A stretch of DNA of 64,000 nucleotides from Tillandsia leiboldiana (taxonomy: Eukaryota > Streptophyta > Magnoliopsida > Poales > Bromeliaceae). Position numbers and translations under genes: made by a program. The notes under the pieces are model-generated. The model was not told the DNA's origin. It was given only the letters and a program-made list of their open reading frames with translations, and did not search any database. The DNA is taken from assembly GCA_029204045.2 (NCBI GenBank), contig CM055076.1, positions 24,190,542-24,254,541 of the forward strand, written 5' to 3'. Shown in pieces: positions 46,256-58,099 of the stretch; position 1 is the first letter of the stretch, and each line of letters starts with the position of its first letter.

Positions 46256-49200
46256 TGTTATGCCCCGAGTTTTGAAAAGCAGGCTAATTTTTTTTTTTTT
46301 TTTTTTTTTTGAAATCAGAGTTTAAAACATTTTAGGCGTGAACAGATCGCCACATGTATAGTAAATTCCCTGTCCAATTGGACAGAACCTTTCCTATACA
46401 TGCACAGCTAAGCACTTACAGCAAATACCAGAGTAGTCTAAACTACGCATACATCATTAGTCATTTTACAATATTTAAAACATAATACGGAAAGTAAAAT
46501 ATACTGGTGACATAAGGGTCGGTACTATCGCAACAGCCTCACCAACGTGTCCCGACATCCCAACACCCGAACGACCTGAAAAACAGTCACCCAGGGGGTG
46601 TGAGATACATCGACAGTGTATCCCAGTGGGCACGACGAGCCGAGAAATAGCTAATCGTACCTACTGGATACAATAATCTGCGGATAGTAAATAGATCCAT
46701 AGGTAAAGCTGAATAATCAATAAAATGTCTACGGATAATCAAGATATAACTGAGCAGATATGGGTACAGAAATAAACAGTAAAACATGCTAGAATATGGA
46801 AATATAAGCTATGCATCAACAAAAGAACAGCAAGTACCCAACCGATGCCACTATTGGTCACGGGGACCTTAGGCATAGATATCAATGCAGAGCCAACCAC
46901 AACCATACTGGATTCCACCTAGCCGAGCTGAACAGCAACCCCGTACCATTGATATAGCCAAGAGGATCCTCGTACCAAATGGTACAGCCGAGAGTTTCCT
47001 CATATCGGTACAGCCGAGGGGCTCCCCGTACCCAGTGATACAGCAAGAGTAGATAGCTCACGGGTCAACCAGACCCTTTACCGGTAAAGAACGCAATGTG
47101 GGTGATCAATCCCACAATGTACGCGAGTGAACAGCAGGTGCACAACCATCATAATGCGAATGCTCAAGCTCACGGTCCACAGACCGGGTAATCGGCAACA
47201 TGCCGGAAATCCCCACAGGGATGCAGATGTCTATATATCAATCATGGTCAATCATGCATAACTGGAATATAAAAGCAAGTACCTTTGGAAACAATGCAGT
47301 ATAATAAGCAACAGATATGAAAGCAATCAACAGGCATGATAAGACCATGAAAATCTACTGTACTGATGAGCAGATGAACGGAAAAATTCCAAGTAATATC
47401 TATCATCTAGGAACATGAAACATATAGGCATAATCATCAATGCTAAATCAAGAACAGGTGTCCGACTAGACTAAAGCAACCAGAGGGCCGAAAAGATAAA
47501 GCCCGCACCGAAGATAACCCACCTGTGTGTAGGCAGACCAACGACTGCAACAGAAGGCTCGTGGGCCGGAGTCAGACTGCAAGGACCTGAATCACGAATA
47601 CTGATCAGGGACGGATAACAACATCTATAAATTGTTCTATTACATCGAAGTACGCGAGACTCGCGCTGAAAGCCGTTAAACCGACGATTTCGCCGATTTA
47701 TCGGTTCGTTAACCGATTCCTGCTTAACGAAGACCAACAGGCCTCTAACAAAAAGCTTAGAGATCACATACACACTGTCCAAGATAGTCCACAAAGTCAC
47801 ATTTGCAACTTGGTCCCTAGTGTTCTTTAAAATTGCATAAATACACTAATTTAAATACTGTTTCGGTTCGTTCTCACAATCCGGGAGGTTTTAACCTACG
47901 CTGTAAGTTTCAGCGCGTTCATTTCGATGCGACAAAACTCGTGCTCATGAGTTTGGGCTGTCACGAGGCCCGATAACAAAGTTGGCTATTACACTCTTAA
48001 GGTCCAAAATGACACTATGCTATATCTTATTTATTACTTGATCAAAAGGTGATCTACTGTGAGCATGGTGCTCAGCAATGACAGGGAATTGTTGTGCTCA
48101 CCTGTGGCGCACTGGAGGATGGCCGGAGAAGTCGCCGGAGCAACACCACACTAGACACAAGGCTCGGTTTGGCCAAGTCCAGCACAACCCCCGCTCAGAC
48201 TACAAACAAGAGTGAGCATCAGTTAGATATAGGTCTCAGAAGAAGGTTGGTCCCTGCCGGGCCAAGCGCCGACGGCCGGAAAAACCCGAATTTGAACACT
48301 TTGAGTGCAAGGTTAGAGAGCTCGGTTTACAGAGACCCTTCGGCCAACACAACTTGATGGAAATCTAGGAAATGAAGTTTAGAGCCTACCTGGGTGGATG
48401 GCCGGAGCCCGGAGGCGTCGGCGGCGGGCGGAGCCCGAGCTCGGTTGCAACGATGGGTGCAACTACAGCAGAGAGAAACTATACGTTAAAAGCTTCATGC
48501 AATGGTTTGGGAAGCTTCCAATGATCAGGATGAACACAACTGGACAACTTACCGGCGGCGGGAAACGCCGACGGCGCGCGGCGGTGGAGCTCGGCCAAGC
48601 TCGGGGAGCTTTAATGGCGGATTCCGGCCGGCGGTGCCTGGGCCGGTGCAACTTGGACTAAAATGTTTCTCTCGGTGCCACGATGCTTGCTGACGTGGTG
48701 GCCGGCGGCGCGGGTGAGCGGCGGCGCCGGACGGCAAAGCTCGGCCGAGGAGGAAGATGTCCCGCTTCTAGGGCTTCTTCGTGCGGCTTGGATCCTTAGT
48801 TGATTGTCCTCAAACTTGGAGGGTATATTGCAGTCGCCAAGAAAATCAAATCCAACGGTCTTGATCTCGAATCAACCGGTCGGCTAAAGACGGCGCCCGA
48901 GATCGGCCAAAGATGGACTTCCGGCAAGAAGTCGCTCCTGCCGGCAACAGAGACGACGGCAACGGCCGGGACTACACGCGGATGATCACCTCAACGTCAG
49001 GAAGTCCAAGGTAGGGTCCCTGGGCCATTAAAAAAACAAAAACTCCCATAAATTTACCTCGCCGGAGAGAGGGAAGAAGGAGAAATCACCCGCGACGCCG
49101 CGTGGCGACGCAAGGCGCCGGGTTCACCCTGGCTCGGTCGTGGCTTCACAGAGGAAGGTTCAGATGCACTTTGAGCAATCCAACGCCTCCCAGGTTGCTT

Positions 49201-50223
49201 CTCACGCCATCAACACCCAAAGCCCGAGATTCCCACTTGGTTTCTTGGGCTTCTCCGGCGTGAGACGGCGGCGGCCGGCGGCGTAACGCCCAAGGAGGGA
49301 GCAGAGGGAGATGAATGGGATTGGTGCTGGGCGGCTAGGTTTCTGGGTTTAGGGTTGCTAGAGTGCCCTAATACTACTATATATATACATATGTAACAAG
49401 ATGCTAAAAACCCCCTCAACTCAAGGTATTTTGTGTTGGGGTCCTTCACTGAATATTTATTTCACACTCTAGTCCTTGTCCATGAAGCGGCACAGTAATC
49501 GGAGCATAAAATATCGTGTGCAAGATACGGCAATTTTCACTATTTTTTGCATTTTTTGAGGCATTCGAGTCGCCAAACGGAAAAACGGACTTCACCACGA
49601 CGTCCAGCTCGATGAAATCTATAAAGTAGTGATTTTGGTTTGTCGCATTCGATCCCCTATAATTTTAAAATCCATAAAATACTATAGTTTATACAGTTTG
49701 ACACGCTTTACGATGCTTTAGGTTCGTTAAACGCAAATTTCGTCGGCGCCACTGCGCTCAGAACGATGAAGCGGTTAAAATCGACTACCTGGACCAATAT
49801 GTTCGGACTCCAAACGGTCGATCGACCGATGTTGGACGACGGGGGAATTAACTCAGGGGTTACTATTCACAACTTAAGTTGTGGGCCCCACTTCTGCTTC
49901 GCTGTTTTTGAGACAATCCGACTTTCGGATCGAAAATCCGTTTATACCATTTTTACTTGATTCAACGAGACGGTCGCACTGGCGATATCCGATTTTCGAG
50001 ATCAAACTCCGATCTAAAAGGCGGGGAATAGTATCTTGAAAACTGTGCAATTTGCACACCGGTACACAACCACTTAGGTTTCTTTTGCATTTAAATTTCA
50101 CTATACACTTAAGTCATCTACTGTACAACTGTATAAGTTAATACAGTCATCGAAAAACCACTGAAACGAACTTGAATTCGATCTTATTATTTAATTTGCC
50201 TTTAAAATATCTCGGTTATTACA
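46256..50223 (-). repeat. 5' LTR of the gag-only gypsy element (3.97 kb)
   Basis: Begins TGTTATGCCCCG, differing from the usual TGTCACGCCCCG by C-to-T type changes. It ends ctcggttattaca followed by GAATC. It has a T run at about 46289-46310, the conserved hairpin at 46587-46603, a donor-like acccacctg near 47518-47526, and GC-rich blocks at about 48110-49300. No gene. Confidence 0.9.
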
Positions 50224-50228
50224 GAATC

Positions 50229-51581
50229 GTTAATCGACGAAATTGTCGATTTAACGGTGTTTTCGCGCTAAACGCGCCTTTCGAGGATTTTGAGGGATCC
50301 TGTGTTGACTTGCGGTATTATTGTAGGCCTCAGTCATCAGGAGCCAGCCCGTGATCCGTCCAGCGGATATCGCGACCGACTACCTTGAGGTTGGTTTATC
50401 TTTAGTCCACGTTTTATCAGATCGGCCCTACGAGTATCGTAGTAGGACGGACCCCTTTGGTACTTGGTTGTTTGATTTCTCTATTGAGATATATCATGCT
50501 TATATTCCAGCAGTTGTTTGATTGAGATATATCATGCTTATATTCCAGCAGTTGTTTGATTACTCTATTGAGATATATCATGCTTTATTCCATCAGTAGT
50601 TTTATATATATTCCTGGACACATGCCATGCTTGATTGGTCACTAGCATAGTTCTATACCTATATCTATTTTTCACTGTATGTTTAGAATAGGAGTTACTA
50701 TTTCAGTACTTGGCATGTTATACTTCAGTATCTGTATTCCAATGGGGACTTTCTTCGGCTTTTTGCCGTCTATTTGGTCGTTGGACCATGGTTTGAGCAT
50801 CAGCATTATGATCACCGCGAGCCAGCTTTCAGTCGCGCATACCTGCAGACTAGCTACTCGCAGAGGTGTTCTTTACCGGTAGGGAGGTCACATGGACCTG
50901 TGAGCCTGTTGGGGTATTGATAGCTTATTGGTTTCAGTGCGGCTTTTGCCTGAGGTCTTTGGGACCAACAGTGGCGCGAGATTGGGTATACTAGTATTAT
51001 GTTTTGATGCATTATTCATTCATCTATCTTATACCTGTTGATCTTTTCAGCATGCTTAGTTATGTTTCCATATTACTATTCCAGCTTTTTCAATTATCCG
51101 CTTATTATGGTATTCAGTAGGTACGACTTGCTATTTCCCGGCCCGTCGTGCCTACTGGGATACACTTATGTGTGTCTCACATCCTCGGATGACCATTTTT
51201 CAGGTCTGTTGGATGAGGGGACATTGGGACGTCCTGGTGAGGATTCGAGATAGAGTTGTCCCTGGTAGGACTTGACTTTTGGATTTAGTAGACTGCACTT
51301 TTGTTATTTATATTTTGGAATTGGATAATACTGGATTGTATAATTATATAGAATCTTGTGGATGTAATAGAGTAGAACTTAATTAGTTATACTTAACTTT
51401 GTATCTACTCTGATTGAATGTATCTGTTAGCCGAGCATATATAGGGGAGACTCTGTTCGTTGTATAGAGACTTTTCTATATGTGTGGTGGTCTGTTAACG
51501 CCTTGGAGTATTCAAGTTTTAACTCTGATTTAAAAAAAAAAAAAAAAATTTAGACAATTTTTTTAATCTCGGGACGTGACA
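50229..51581 (+). repeat. Plus-oriented gypsy LTR, right part
   Basis: Continues from 27614. It ends ctcgggacgtgaca at 51581 after an A-run at about 51531-51548. The hairpin at 51177-51192 uses CATCC/GGATG instead of CACCC/GGGTG and is followed by atttttcag. A repeat of gagatatatcatgctt is seen three times at 50484-50583. Confidence 0.75.
51177..51203 (+). other. Conserved LTR hairpin with compensatory change
   Basis: ATCC pairs with GGAT where the other copies have ACCC with GGGT: both sides of the stem changed together. TTTTTCAG follows at once. Confidence 0.6.
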
Positions 51582-52802
51582 TCTTCATGTATATATCGAT
51601 GTTTATACCAACCGGCGATAAAACATATTTTGACGTTTTAAAAAATTAAAAAATTAAAAATAATAATAAAATTTATTATTTTATAAATTAATTGAATAAT
51701 GATTTTTTAAAAAAATGTTCGTATTTGTTATACGCTTACTCCAAGTATCGTATAAAAAAACATTCGCGCATATTAAGATTTTCTTGTGTTGGTTCAGATA
51801 TAATTTAGAACTGTTTATCTTAGAAATAGGTATATATATAAGCTCATAAATAAGCAGTAACGAGATCAATTTTACGTTTGGATAAAAATTAAATCATTTT
51901 TGAGAATAAAAAAAATAGTGTTTGCATGGATAGTTAGATTAGAACATTGAGAATAAGAGTAATTATAAATTTAAAATAATAATATTTTATCTAATTAATT
52001 AATATAAAATATTAATTAAATAATAATTAATATTTGTATAAATTAAAGTTTAAATTTTAGCGTTTAAATAATAGCGTTTAAATTTTTAAATTTATTAAAA
52101 ATTAAAGTTAAAAATTATAAAATTTGTGTAAATTTTAAAATTAATAAATTATAAAATTTTATAAATTTATTAAAAAGTAAAGTTAAAAATTTTAAATTTT
52201 GTATAAATTTTAAAATTAATAAATTATAAAATTTTATAAATTTATAAATTTACTAAAAATTAAAGTTAAAAATATAAAAAGTTATAAAATTTTAAATTTC
52301 TCTAAATTTAAAAATTTATAAAATTTAAAATTTAAATTTTAATTATCTTGATAAATATATAAAAGAGGATGCAAAAATTTTAATTTTTAAATTTATATAA
52401 ATTAAAAAAAATTTATAAAAAAATTAAAAATTTATATAAATTTTAAAATTTTAAAATTTATAAAAATTAAAGTTAAAATTTTTAAAATTAATAAAATTAT
52501 AAATTTAAAATTTTTAAAATTTTAATTTAAATTTTTTTAAAAAATAATAATAATAATAATGAATTCGGTTGTTTTCGGATGAAAACATTTTTGTTTCTGG
52601 AACACCTAGGGAAAAATTGTTATCCCCGCTTTAACCGTCTATCTCAAAATAGTCTATTACCGAAAGAAAAGCAATTCTCTCTACCTTTTTTTTTTTTTTT
52701 TTAGTTTATTTTTTTATGTTTGGAGATAAAGTGGAATAATCTTTTATCTCTCCTTTATTTTTCAACTAGGACCATAATGCATCTACCTTTGAAGAAAAAG
52801 AA
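51582..52802. other. AT-rich spacer, no gene seen
   Basis: The first 350 bases have no recognisable feature. From about 51990 to 52560 the sequence is low-complexity A/T made of aaattt and ataaaatt words. A T run lies at 52687-52702. I see no coding or RNA gene. Confidence 0.7.
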
Positions 52803-53125
52803 TGTGACACCCTAATAGTCTCACATTTGACGAGAAGAGTTTGTAACATTCCAATAATTTCACATGGGATGGAAATGTGTTGTGATTGAATTTATAAGAA
52901 ATATTGACACTAGTAATAATAATTAAGCTTAAGCATTTTGGGCTGTGGTTAACTGAAATTAATCATTTTGGACTGTTTTTTGGATCCAACGAGTTATTAT
53001 TGTTAGTGGGCAGTTGTGATTTGAGTCTAACGAGTTATTATTGTTAGTGAGCAGTTGTGATTTGGGTCCAACGAATTATTATTGTTAGTGGACAGTTATT
53101 ATTATTAGTGGGCCGGATCGTTACA
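52803..53125. mobile_element. Small solo LTR (323 bp), TSD AAGAA
   Basis: Starts TGTGACACCC and ends tcgttaca, with AAGAA at 52798-52802 and 53126-53130. It carries three imperfect copies of a unit of about 41 bases (ccaacga-ttattattgttagtg) at about 52985-53100. The superfamily is not determined. The ends fit an LTR, and no interior remains. Confidence 0.75.
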
Positions 53126-53310
53126 AAGAATTGAAAGAAGTAAGTAAGGAGGATGAGATGATCGAAGAGTTGAAAAAAAAAAGAAAAAAAAAGACTGTAG
53201 TTTACATCCGAGTTACCGGATCTTTGTGAGATCGTTACAAAGAATAAAAAGAAGTGGGTAAGGAGGAGGAGAAGATGGAAGAGTTGAAAAAAAAATAGGG
53301 AGAGAAGATC
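53117..53310. repeat. Direct duplication at the solo LTR border
   Basis: A segment starting gatcgttacaaagaa and ending gaagagttgaaaaaaa occurs at 53117-53177 and again at 53231-53296 with substitutions. It includes the last LTR bases, so the border was copied after insertion or belongs to a second LTR end. Confidence 0.65.
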
Positions 53311-53640
53311 GAAGAGTTAAAAAAAAAAAAAAAAAAAAACAAAAAAAAAGGGGGGAGCCCAGCACCTAACATCACCCGGTGCCGGTCTCCATCGCTGCCG
53401 CCGACAGTGACGCCGGCGCCGTCGCATGAAACCGAAGCCACAGCCACCTCCGCAGGGATGGAAAAAGAAAAAGAATAGAAGTGAGGCATCCATTTTCCTC
53501 GAGCACAAAAAAGTGTACTCGAAACTATGTCTCCTAATCATTTTTATGATTAATGTCTGTTGACTAACATGCTATATATTTATAATTTGGTTAGTTTTGT
53601 TGGGTACAGATGGAAAATATCTAACTTCATGAAAATAATA
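53311..53640. other. Spacer with A-runs, no gene seen
   Basis: An A-run (53319-53349) and a short GC-rich patch (53350-53460) with poly-basic translations that I do not accept as coding. The rest is unremarkable. Confidence 0.6.
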
Positions 53641-53648
53641 ATAATAAT

Positions 53649-53709
<61 letters not shown>
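53641..53709. repeat. (AAT)n then (TA)n microsatellite
   Basis: An ataata run passes into an uninterrupted TA run that ends at the first MITE. The TA run resumes at 53880-53983. Confidence 0.95.
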
Positions 53710-53985
<276 letters not shown>

Positions 53986-54008
53986 ATTGTTATTGGTATA
54001 AGTGGTAT

Positions 54009-54180
54009 GGAAAATGCTATGTGTACACCCCTTTCGGGGTGTACATCATACACCCTATCCATCTAAGGGTGGGGGTGTGATGATGGGTCACTTGATGTGA
54101 CCCGTAAAAAGTATCGCCACCATTAAAATGGTGGAGGTGTATGATATACACCTCTTCGGGGTGTACAGATAGCATTGCTC
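54009..54180. mobile_element. Foldback MITE 2, Mutator-like, 9-bp TSD AAGTGGTAT
   Basis: 172 bases with inverted ends ggaaaatgctat-gtgtacaccc and gagcaatgctat-ctgtacaccc. A perfect 9-base duplication AAGTGGTAT lies at 54000-54008 and 54181-54189. Nine-base duplications are typical of the Mutator superfamily. No transposase is coded. Confidence 0.88.
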
Positions 54181-54189
54181 AAGTGGTAT

Positions 54190-54765
54190 AGGAATTGGGT
54201 AAAAGTGTTGATTGTTGATATTCCACATTGTGAGTTCGAAATTTAATTGCTTTATATTTATAGCTAACGAATAGCTTGTTATCTTTTTCTTAAATAATAT
54301 ACATATGTGAGTATTTTTTTTTTTTTTTTCTTGTTAATGTTAGCATTTGAACATGCTTATTGAAGACAAATCTCCATCATGATTGGTGTTTTTGTGGTGC
54401 ATATGTCTATATTATTGTTGCTGTTATTTTTATTATTATTATTTTGATTAACTTCTCACATGTTGCACCACATTGATTTGGGCCCAAATACAAAATTTTT
54501 CTTCAAAATAGTATTATAAAACTATGATTCTGTAGATTTTTTTGATAAAATTTTTATTGATGCTCTTACATCTTATTTCGTTGAATGATACTAATGCTAA
54601 AATTTTAATTTATTTTTATTTTTATTTATTTTTTTTAAAAAAAAATTAATCAAGGTTGATTTAAAAATTCATAATATCCAGTATAATTTACTTAAATAAA
54701 TAAAAAATATTTCAACTGTAGGGATTGTATACCCGCTAATTTTGTTACTTCAAATTTTGTCATAC
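54190..54765. other. AT-rich spacer, no gene seen
   Basis: Contains homopolymer T and A runs (54310-54330, 54630-54644) and short att repeats. No open frame or element end recognised. Confidence 0.6.
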
Positions 54766-54786
54766 ATATATATATATATATATATA

Positions 54787-55023
54787 GAGCGTAGGACTAC
54801 TATGCTCTTATGTGTATAAACTCTTTTATACTCATAACTTTTTCACCCTTTGATGAAAAAATGTGTTGTTAGGATGATAGTGGCCCCCCTAGGGTTTAAT
54901 AGGTTGTTGATGAAATATTATAAATTCTAAAAAATACTATAATTCTAGCCGCACATTTCTTCATCCAAGGAATAAAAATTTATGAATACAAAAAAATTTT
55001 ACTTATAAGAGTATAATAGCCGA

Positions 55024-55027
<4 letters not shown>
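54787..55027. mobile_element. Candidate MITE 3 between TA microsatellites
   Basis: The left end gagcgtaggactactatgct and the right end (reverse complement gggttcggctattatactct) are imperfect inverted repeats that extend about 80 bases, to gatgaaaaaatgtg and its complement. TA tracts lie on both sides (54766-54786, 55028-55100). No coding capacity. Confidence 0.7.
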
Positions 55028-55100
<73 letters not shown>

Positions 55101-55103
<3 letters not shown>

Positions 55104-55268
55104 GCTTAGTTAAATCTTCAACTTGACTACTTTACTTAATTGGTGTTCTTACCTAATTAATTGAAGAAGGGATATTCTAATCATGTTTATCTTAATCTGA
55201 GATAGACTAAATGTGATAACCGGACGTAATTAATTAGATACCTACGAATACCGAAAAAGCATTGAAAT
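55101..55268. other. Short spacer, nothing recognised
   Basis: AT-rich sequence between the TA microsatellite and the LINE 3' end, with no feature. Confidence 0.5.
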
Positions 55269-55797
55269 TTGTTTTTTTTTGAGAGAAAGGCAGCATGCTG
55301 CCGCTTCATTCAGTGTGAGGGTGAATTTAGCAGGGGGGAGGCAACCGACTGTTTTTAGGCAGTGGGCCTCAAAAAAAAAAAAGAAAAAAAAAAAAAAAAA
55401 AAAAAGTTACTACACACAGAATCTGGACCAGTACGACCGAGCGAGCCTGATATCTCGGATGGTATGGCTGAGAGGTCGGCTCTGGTTTTCGAAGATCCTT
55501 CTGTTTCTCTCCAACCAGCAGAACCACCACGTGGCTGCGATAGTGACGAGCGCTCTCTTGCCTAACCCACCGACCTTGAGGGCGTGCGTCTCCCACATAA
55601 CATCGACAGTACGTAGGTTACGGATTTCCAGTTTGTTTGGTAGCATGGCCCCGAGCAGCGCTTGAGCGGTGGTGCAAGAGGCAAACAGGTGATCCGCAGT
55701 TTCGTCACTCTCAAGACATAGAGTACAAGTAGATGGGCCGGTCCATTTTCTACGAATTAGAATGTCACGAGTCAGCACCCTCCTTCTTAGGACCAGC
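55269..55797 (-). mobile_element. LINE 3' fragment, cut by a gypsy LTR
   Basis: Minus-oriented non-LTR element tail: the coding end at 55410-55797, an A-rich or G/A-rich 3' region, and a short A tail seen as plus-strand tttttttt at 55271-55278. The 5' part is missing because the gypsy LTR starts at 55798; the rest may lie beyond that element. Confidence 0.8.
55410..55797 (-). pseudogene. C-terminus of a LINE reverse transcriptase protein (zf-RVT domain)
   Basis: Codes the zinc-binding domain found at the end of plant LINE ORF2-type proteins. Visible words: LTRDILIRRKWTGPSTCTLCLESDETADHLFASC, whose Cys-Cys-His-Cys spacing is the family signature, then WFCWLERNRRIFEN, also typical. The frame is open into the LTR border at 55797, so the endonuclease and reverse transcriptase parts are gone. 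It cannot act alone. Similar domains also occur in stray cellular fragments, but the A tail supports a LINE origin. Confidence 0.88.
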
Positions 55798-57986
55798 TGT
55801 CACGCCCCGGGGCGATACTGCGCCCCGGCTCGCCAACAGATCCGCCGCCCATACGGGAAGCCCCGTATAGGCGTAGCGACTAACCTGCAAAGAAACATCT
55901 ACACTAGCAGATATCAGAGCTGAAAGAGAAAAGCTGGAATAAAATACAAAAAAATAAAACTACAACTCACAAATATACAGACCAACCTCACCAGAACACA
56001 AGAGTCTCTCAGAAAAGCAGGAAAGAAAGGTACAACTCGAAACCTCACTACAAAAGTCACTCGACATAACACACACCAAAATAGTACTGGGGTACATCTA
56101 CTCACACACTGAAGATGACAGGAGGGGATCTATCTCGCGACTCCCTTACCTCGGTCTGAAGGAGCTGGATCAGCAACAGGAGCTGCAGGAACCGGAGCAG
56201 AAGTCCCTGGGGAGAAGACACCACGACGGGTGTGAGAACTACATCCCACAGTAGTTCTCAGTGGGTGCCGCCAACAAGCCCGACGGTCTGCCCACTAAGT
56301 CTACCAGAGGCATAAAGTAACATATGCAGTGCTGTAAGGAAAGCTGGGAAAAGTAACTCTACAGCTACTATGCCTCTATCTAGATGCTCAACAGTGGAAC
56401 AGAAAGAACATGATGCCCCAACTAACTCTCCTCCCTGATCACCCAATCACAACTGACTGCCTCATCGGGTCCAGCCAAACCTGCGCCAACCTACTGCCGT
56501 TACGTCCCGGAGGAGCGGACTTACGTAGGGCGTCCATGGCTGCCAACAAAAGCACAGCCAGAGTGACAAATGCAACAACAAGTCGCGAAAGAACATCTCA
56601 AACTCACGCCGGTACAACAACCCGGTCTCGCCTACTCCGGAGTGGCACTCGAGGGGAGCGACCCGCTCGAGTCAAAGTAACCCATAACAAGTATCTCTGT
56701 AAAGAATCTCTGTAAAGCTCAAATGTGGCTCATGCAGGCTATGATCCAAATCCTCGATCAACAAGATCGGCTAACAAACAAATCACTAACTCACTCACTA
56801 GCTGGAATCTACACAGCTGAGACTCACTGTCACTCTGACAGTTTCCAAGAACCCAGATCTACCATCACTATCACTCTCCCAAAGAAATCAGATCTACAGA
56901 CTGCTATCAACTCCACTCGGTCCCCAGACACGAGTGCAAATGCATCCCACAACCACCCGACCTCTCAGCCCACAACTCGGGCGAGGAAAAGCTAAGTCCA
57001 TAGTGAAATGAAGTATCGTGATGTGGAATGTCTAGAGCAGTAAAAACCTAGCCCAAGTTGGAGTTTTCTACAGACTGGCTGAACATGATACATATGACAG
57101 GGGTGCTAGGTCAAGTTCCAAGATTTTACTACTTAACATAGAGTAGGAATCAAAAGATTCATCAACTGATATACAAGATACAACATACAGTCTTACACAT
57201 GCTAATACTCCAATTTCTAACATGCATGGTCCTACACACATAGAATTAGTACACAGTCCAGAGTTCTTGGAAGCAAGGTCACCCACCTGAAAGTGCTAAC
57301 TGCCCGGAATCGTACAGCTGAGAAAGCCCAAAACAGTCAAATCACAGATCCTACCAAGCCAACAACACGGTAGAAGTGCTCACAACCTCCTGGGTACAAA
57401 CATACACCAAAATTATACTTTAATCCACACAAATTCCACAATCCCAAAATCTGTGGTGAACAGTCCCATTAACACGAAATTTTCACCTGAAAAACTTCCT
57501 CCAAAAATTCCAATAAAAATATGACGGCGATCCTCGCGAAGAGTAGATGTCGATAGAGTCCTGAAACGTTGAATTCCGATGACCGGATGAGGAGATAAAA
57601 ATCCGACAAGTAGGTGCTGTCCAAATCAACCAACAGTCGCAAAGGGGGTTAAAAATGTACCCAGAACCCCAAGAAAAGCTCGGATCCAGAAAAAGTGTCC
57701 AACACGGAAAATGTATATTTACCTCTTACGAAACCGTCACCGAAGAAATCGTCCAAAAATAACGTCGGGGTAGCCCGGTAGACCTCCCAGACTAAACTGC
57801 GACGAAAATGGGCCTCCAACAGTAAATCGTCGCTCCGCACCCCGATGCAGAAGTTGCCGTCGTCGCGGCCTCCAAAAATTCTGAACCTTCGCCAAAAGAT
57901 GCACAAGAGGGAGAGAAAGAAAATTGGTGAGGGGCTCAAGGGCTAAAGCTCTCGGGAAAAGCCTCAAAAACGAGCCCCAAGGGGCC

Positions 57987-57994
57987 TATTTATA
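57987..57994 (-). promoter_or_regulatory. TATA box of the last gypsy LTR
   Basis: TATAAATA on the minus strand within a ggcctataaataggcc palindrome, about 960 bases into the LTR and directly downstream of the G-box array. Confidence 0.65.
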
Positions 57995-58099
57995 GGCCTC
58001 ACCCGAAATCAGCCCAAAAAGACAAGTCAATGGGCTTTCGGGCCCAACTTTCGGGCGCCCGGTACTTTCGGGCGGCTACAGTGTTGGGCCGGCCCAACA

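Larger units (their letters stand above)
27615..50223 (-). mobile_element. Gag-only gypsy element with very long LTRs, TSD GAATC
   Basis: GAATC lies at 27610-27614 and 50224-50228. The left LTR is 27615-28562 joined to 42013-44503, split by the tandem array at 28563-42007. The interior is only 44504-46254 and the right LTR is 46256-50223. The interior codes a broken Gag and nothing else, so the element is non-autonomous (TR-GAG-like architecture). About 530 bases present in the right LTR (about 48585-49112) are missing from the left one, near 43396. Confidence 0.9.

Noticed and set aside
53350..53541. Poly-basic or poly-Phe frames in the GC patch
   Set aside because: Short, low complexity, next to A-runs, with no start context or domain.
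55279..55665. Plus-strand frame of 128 residues over the LINE fragment
   Set aside because: The minus strand of the same stretch codes the zf-RVT signature, so the plus frame is its shadow.
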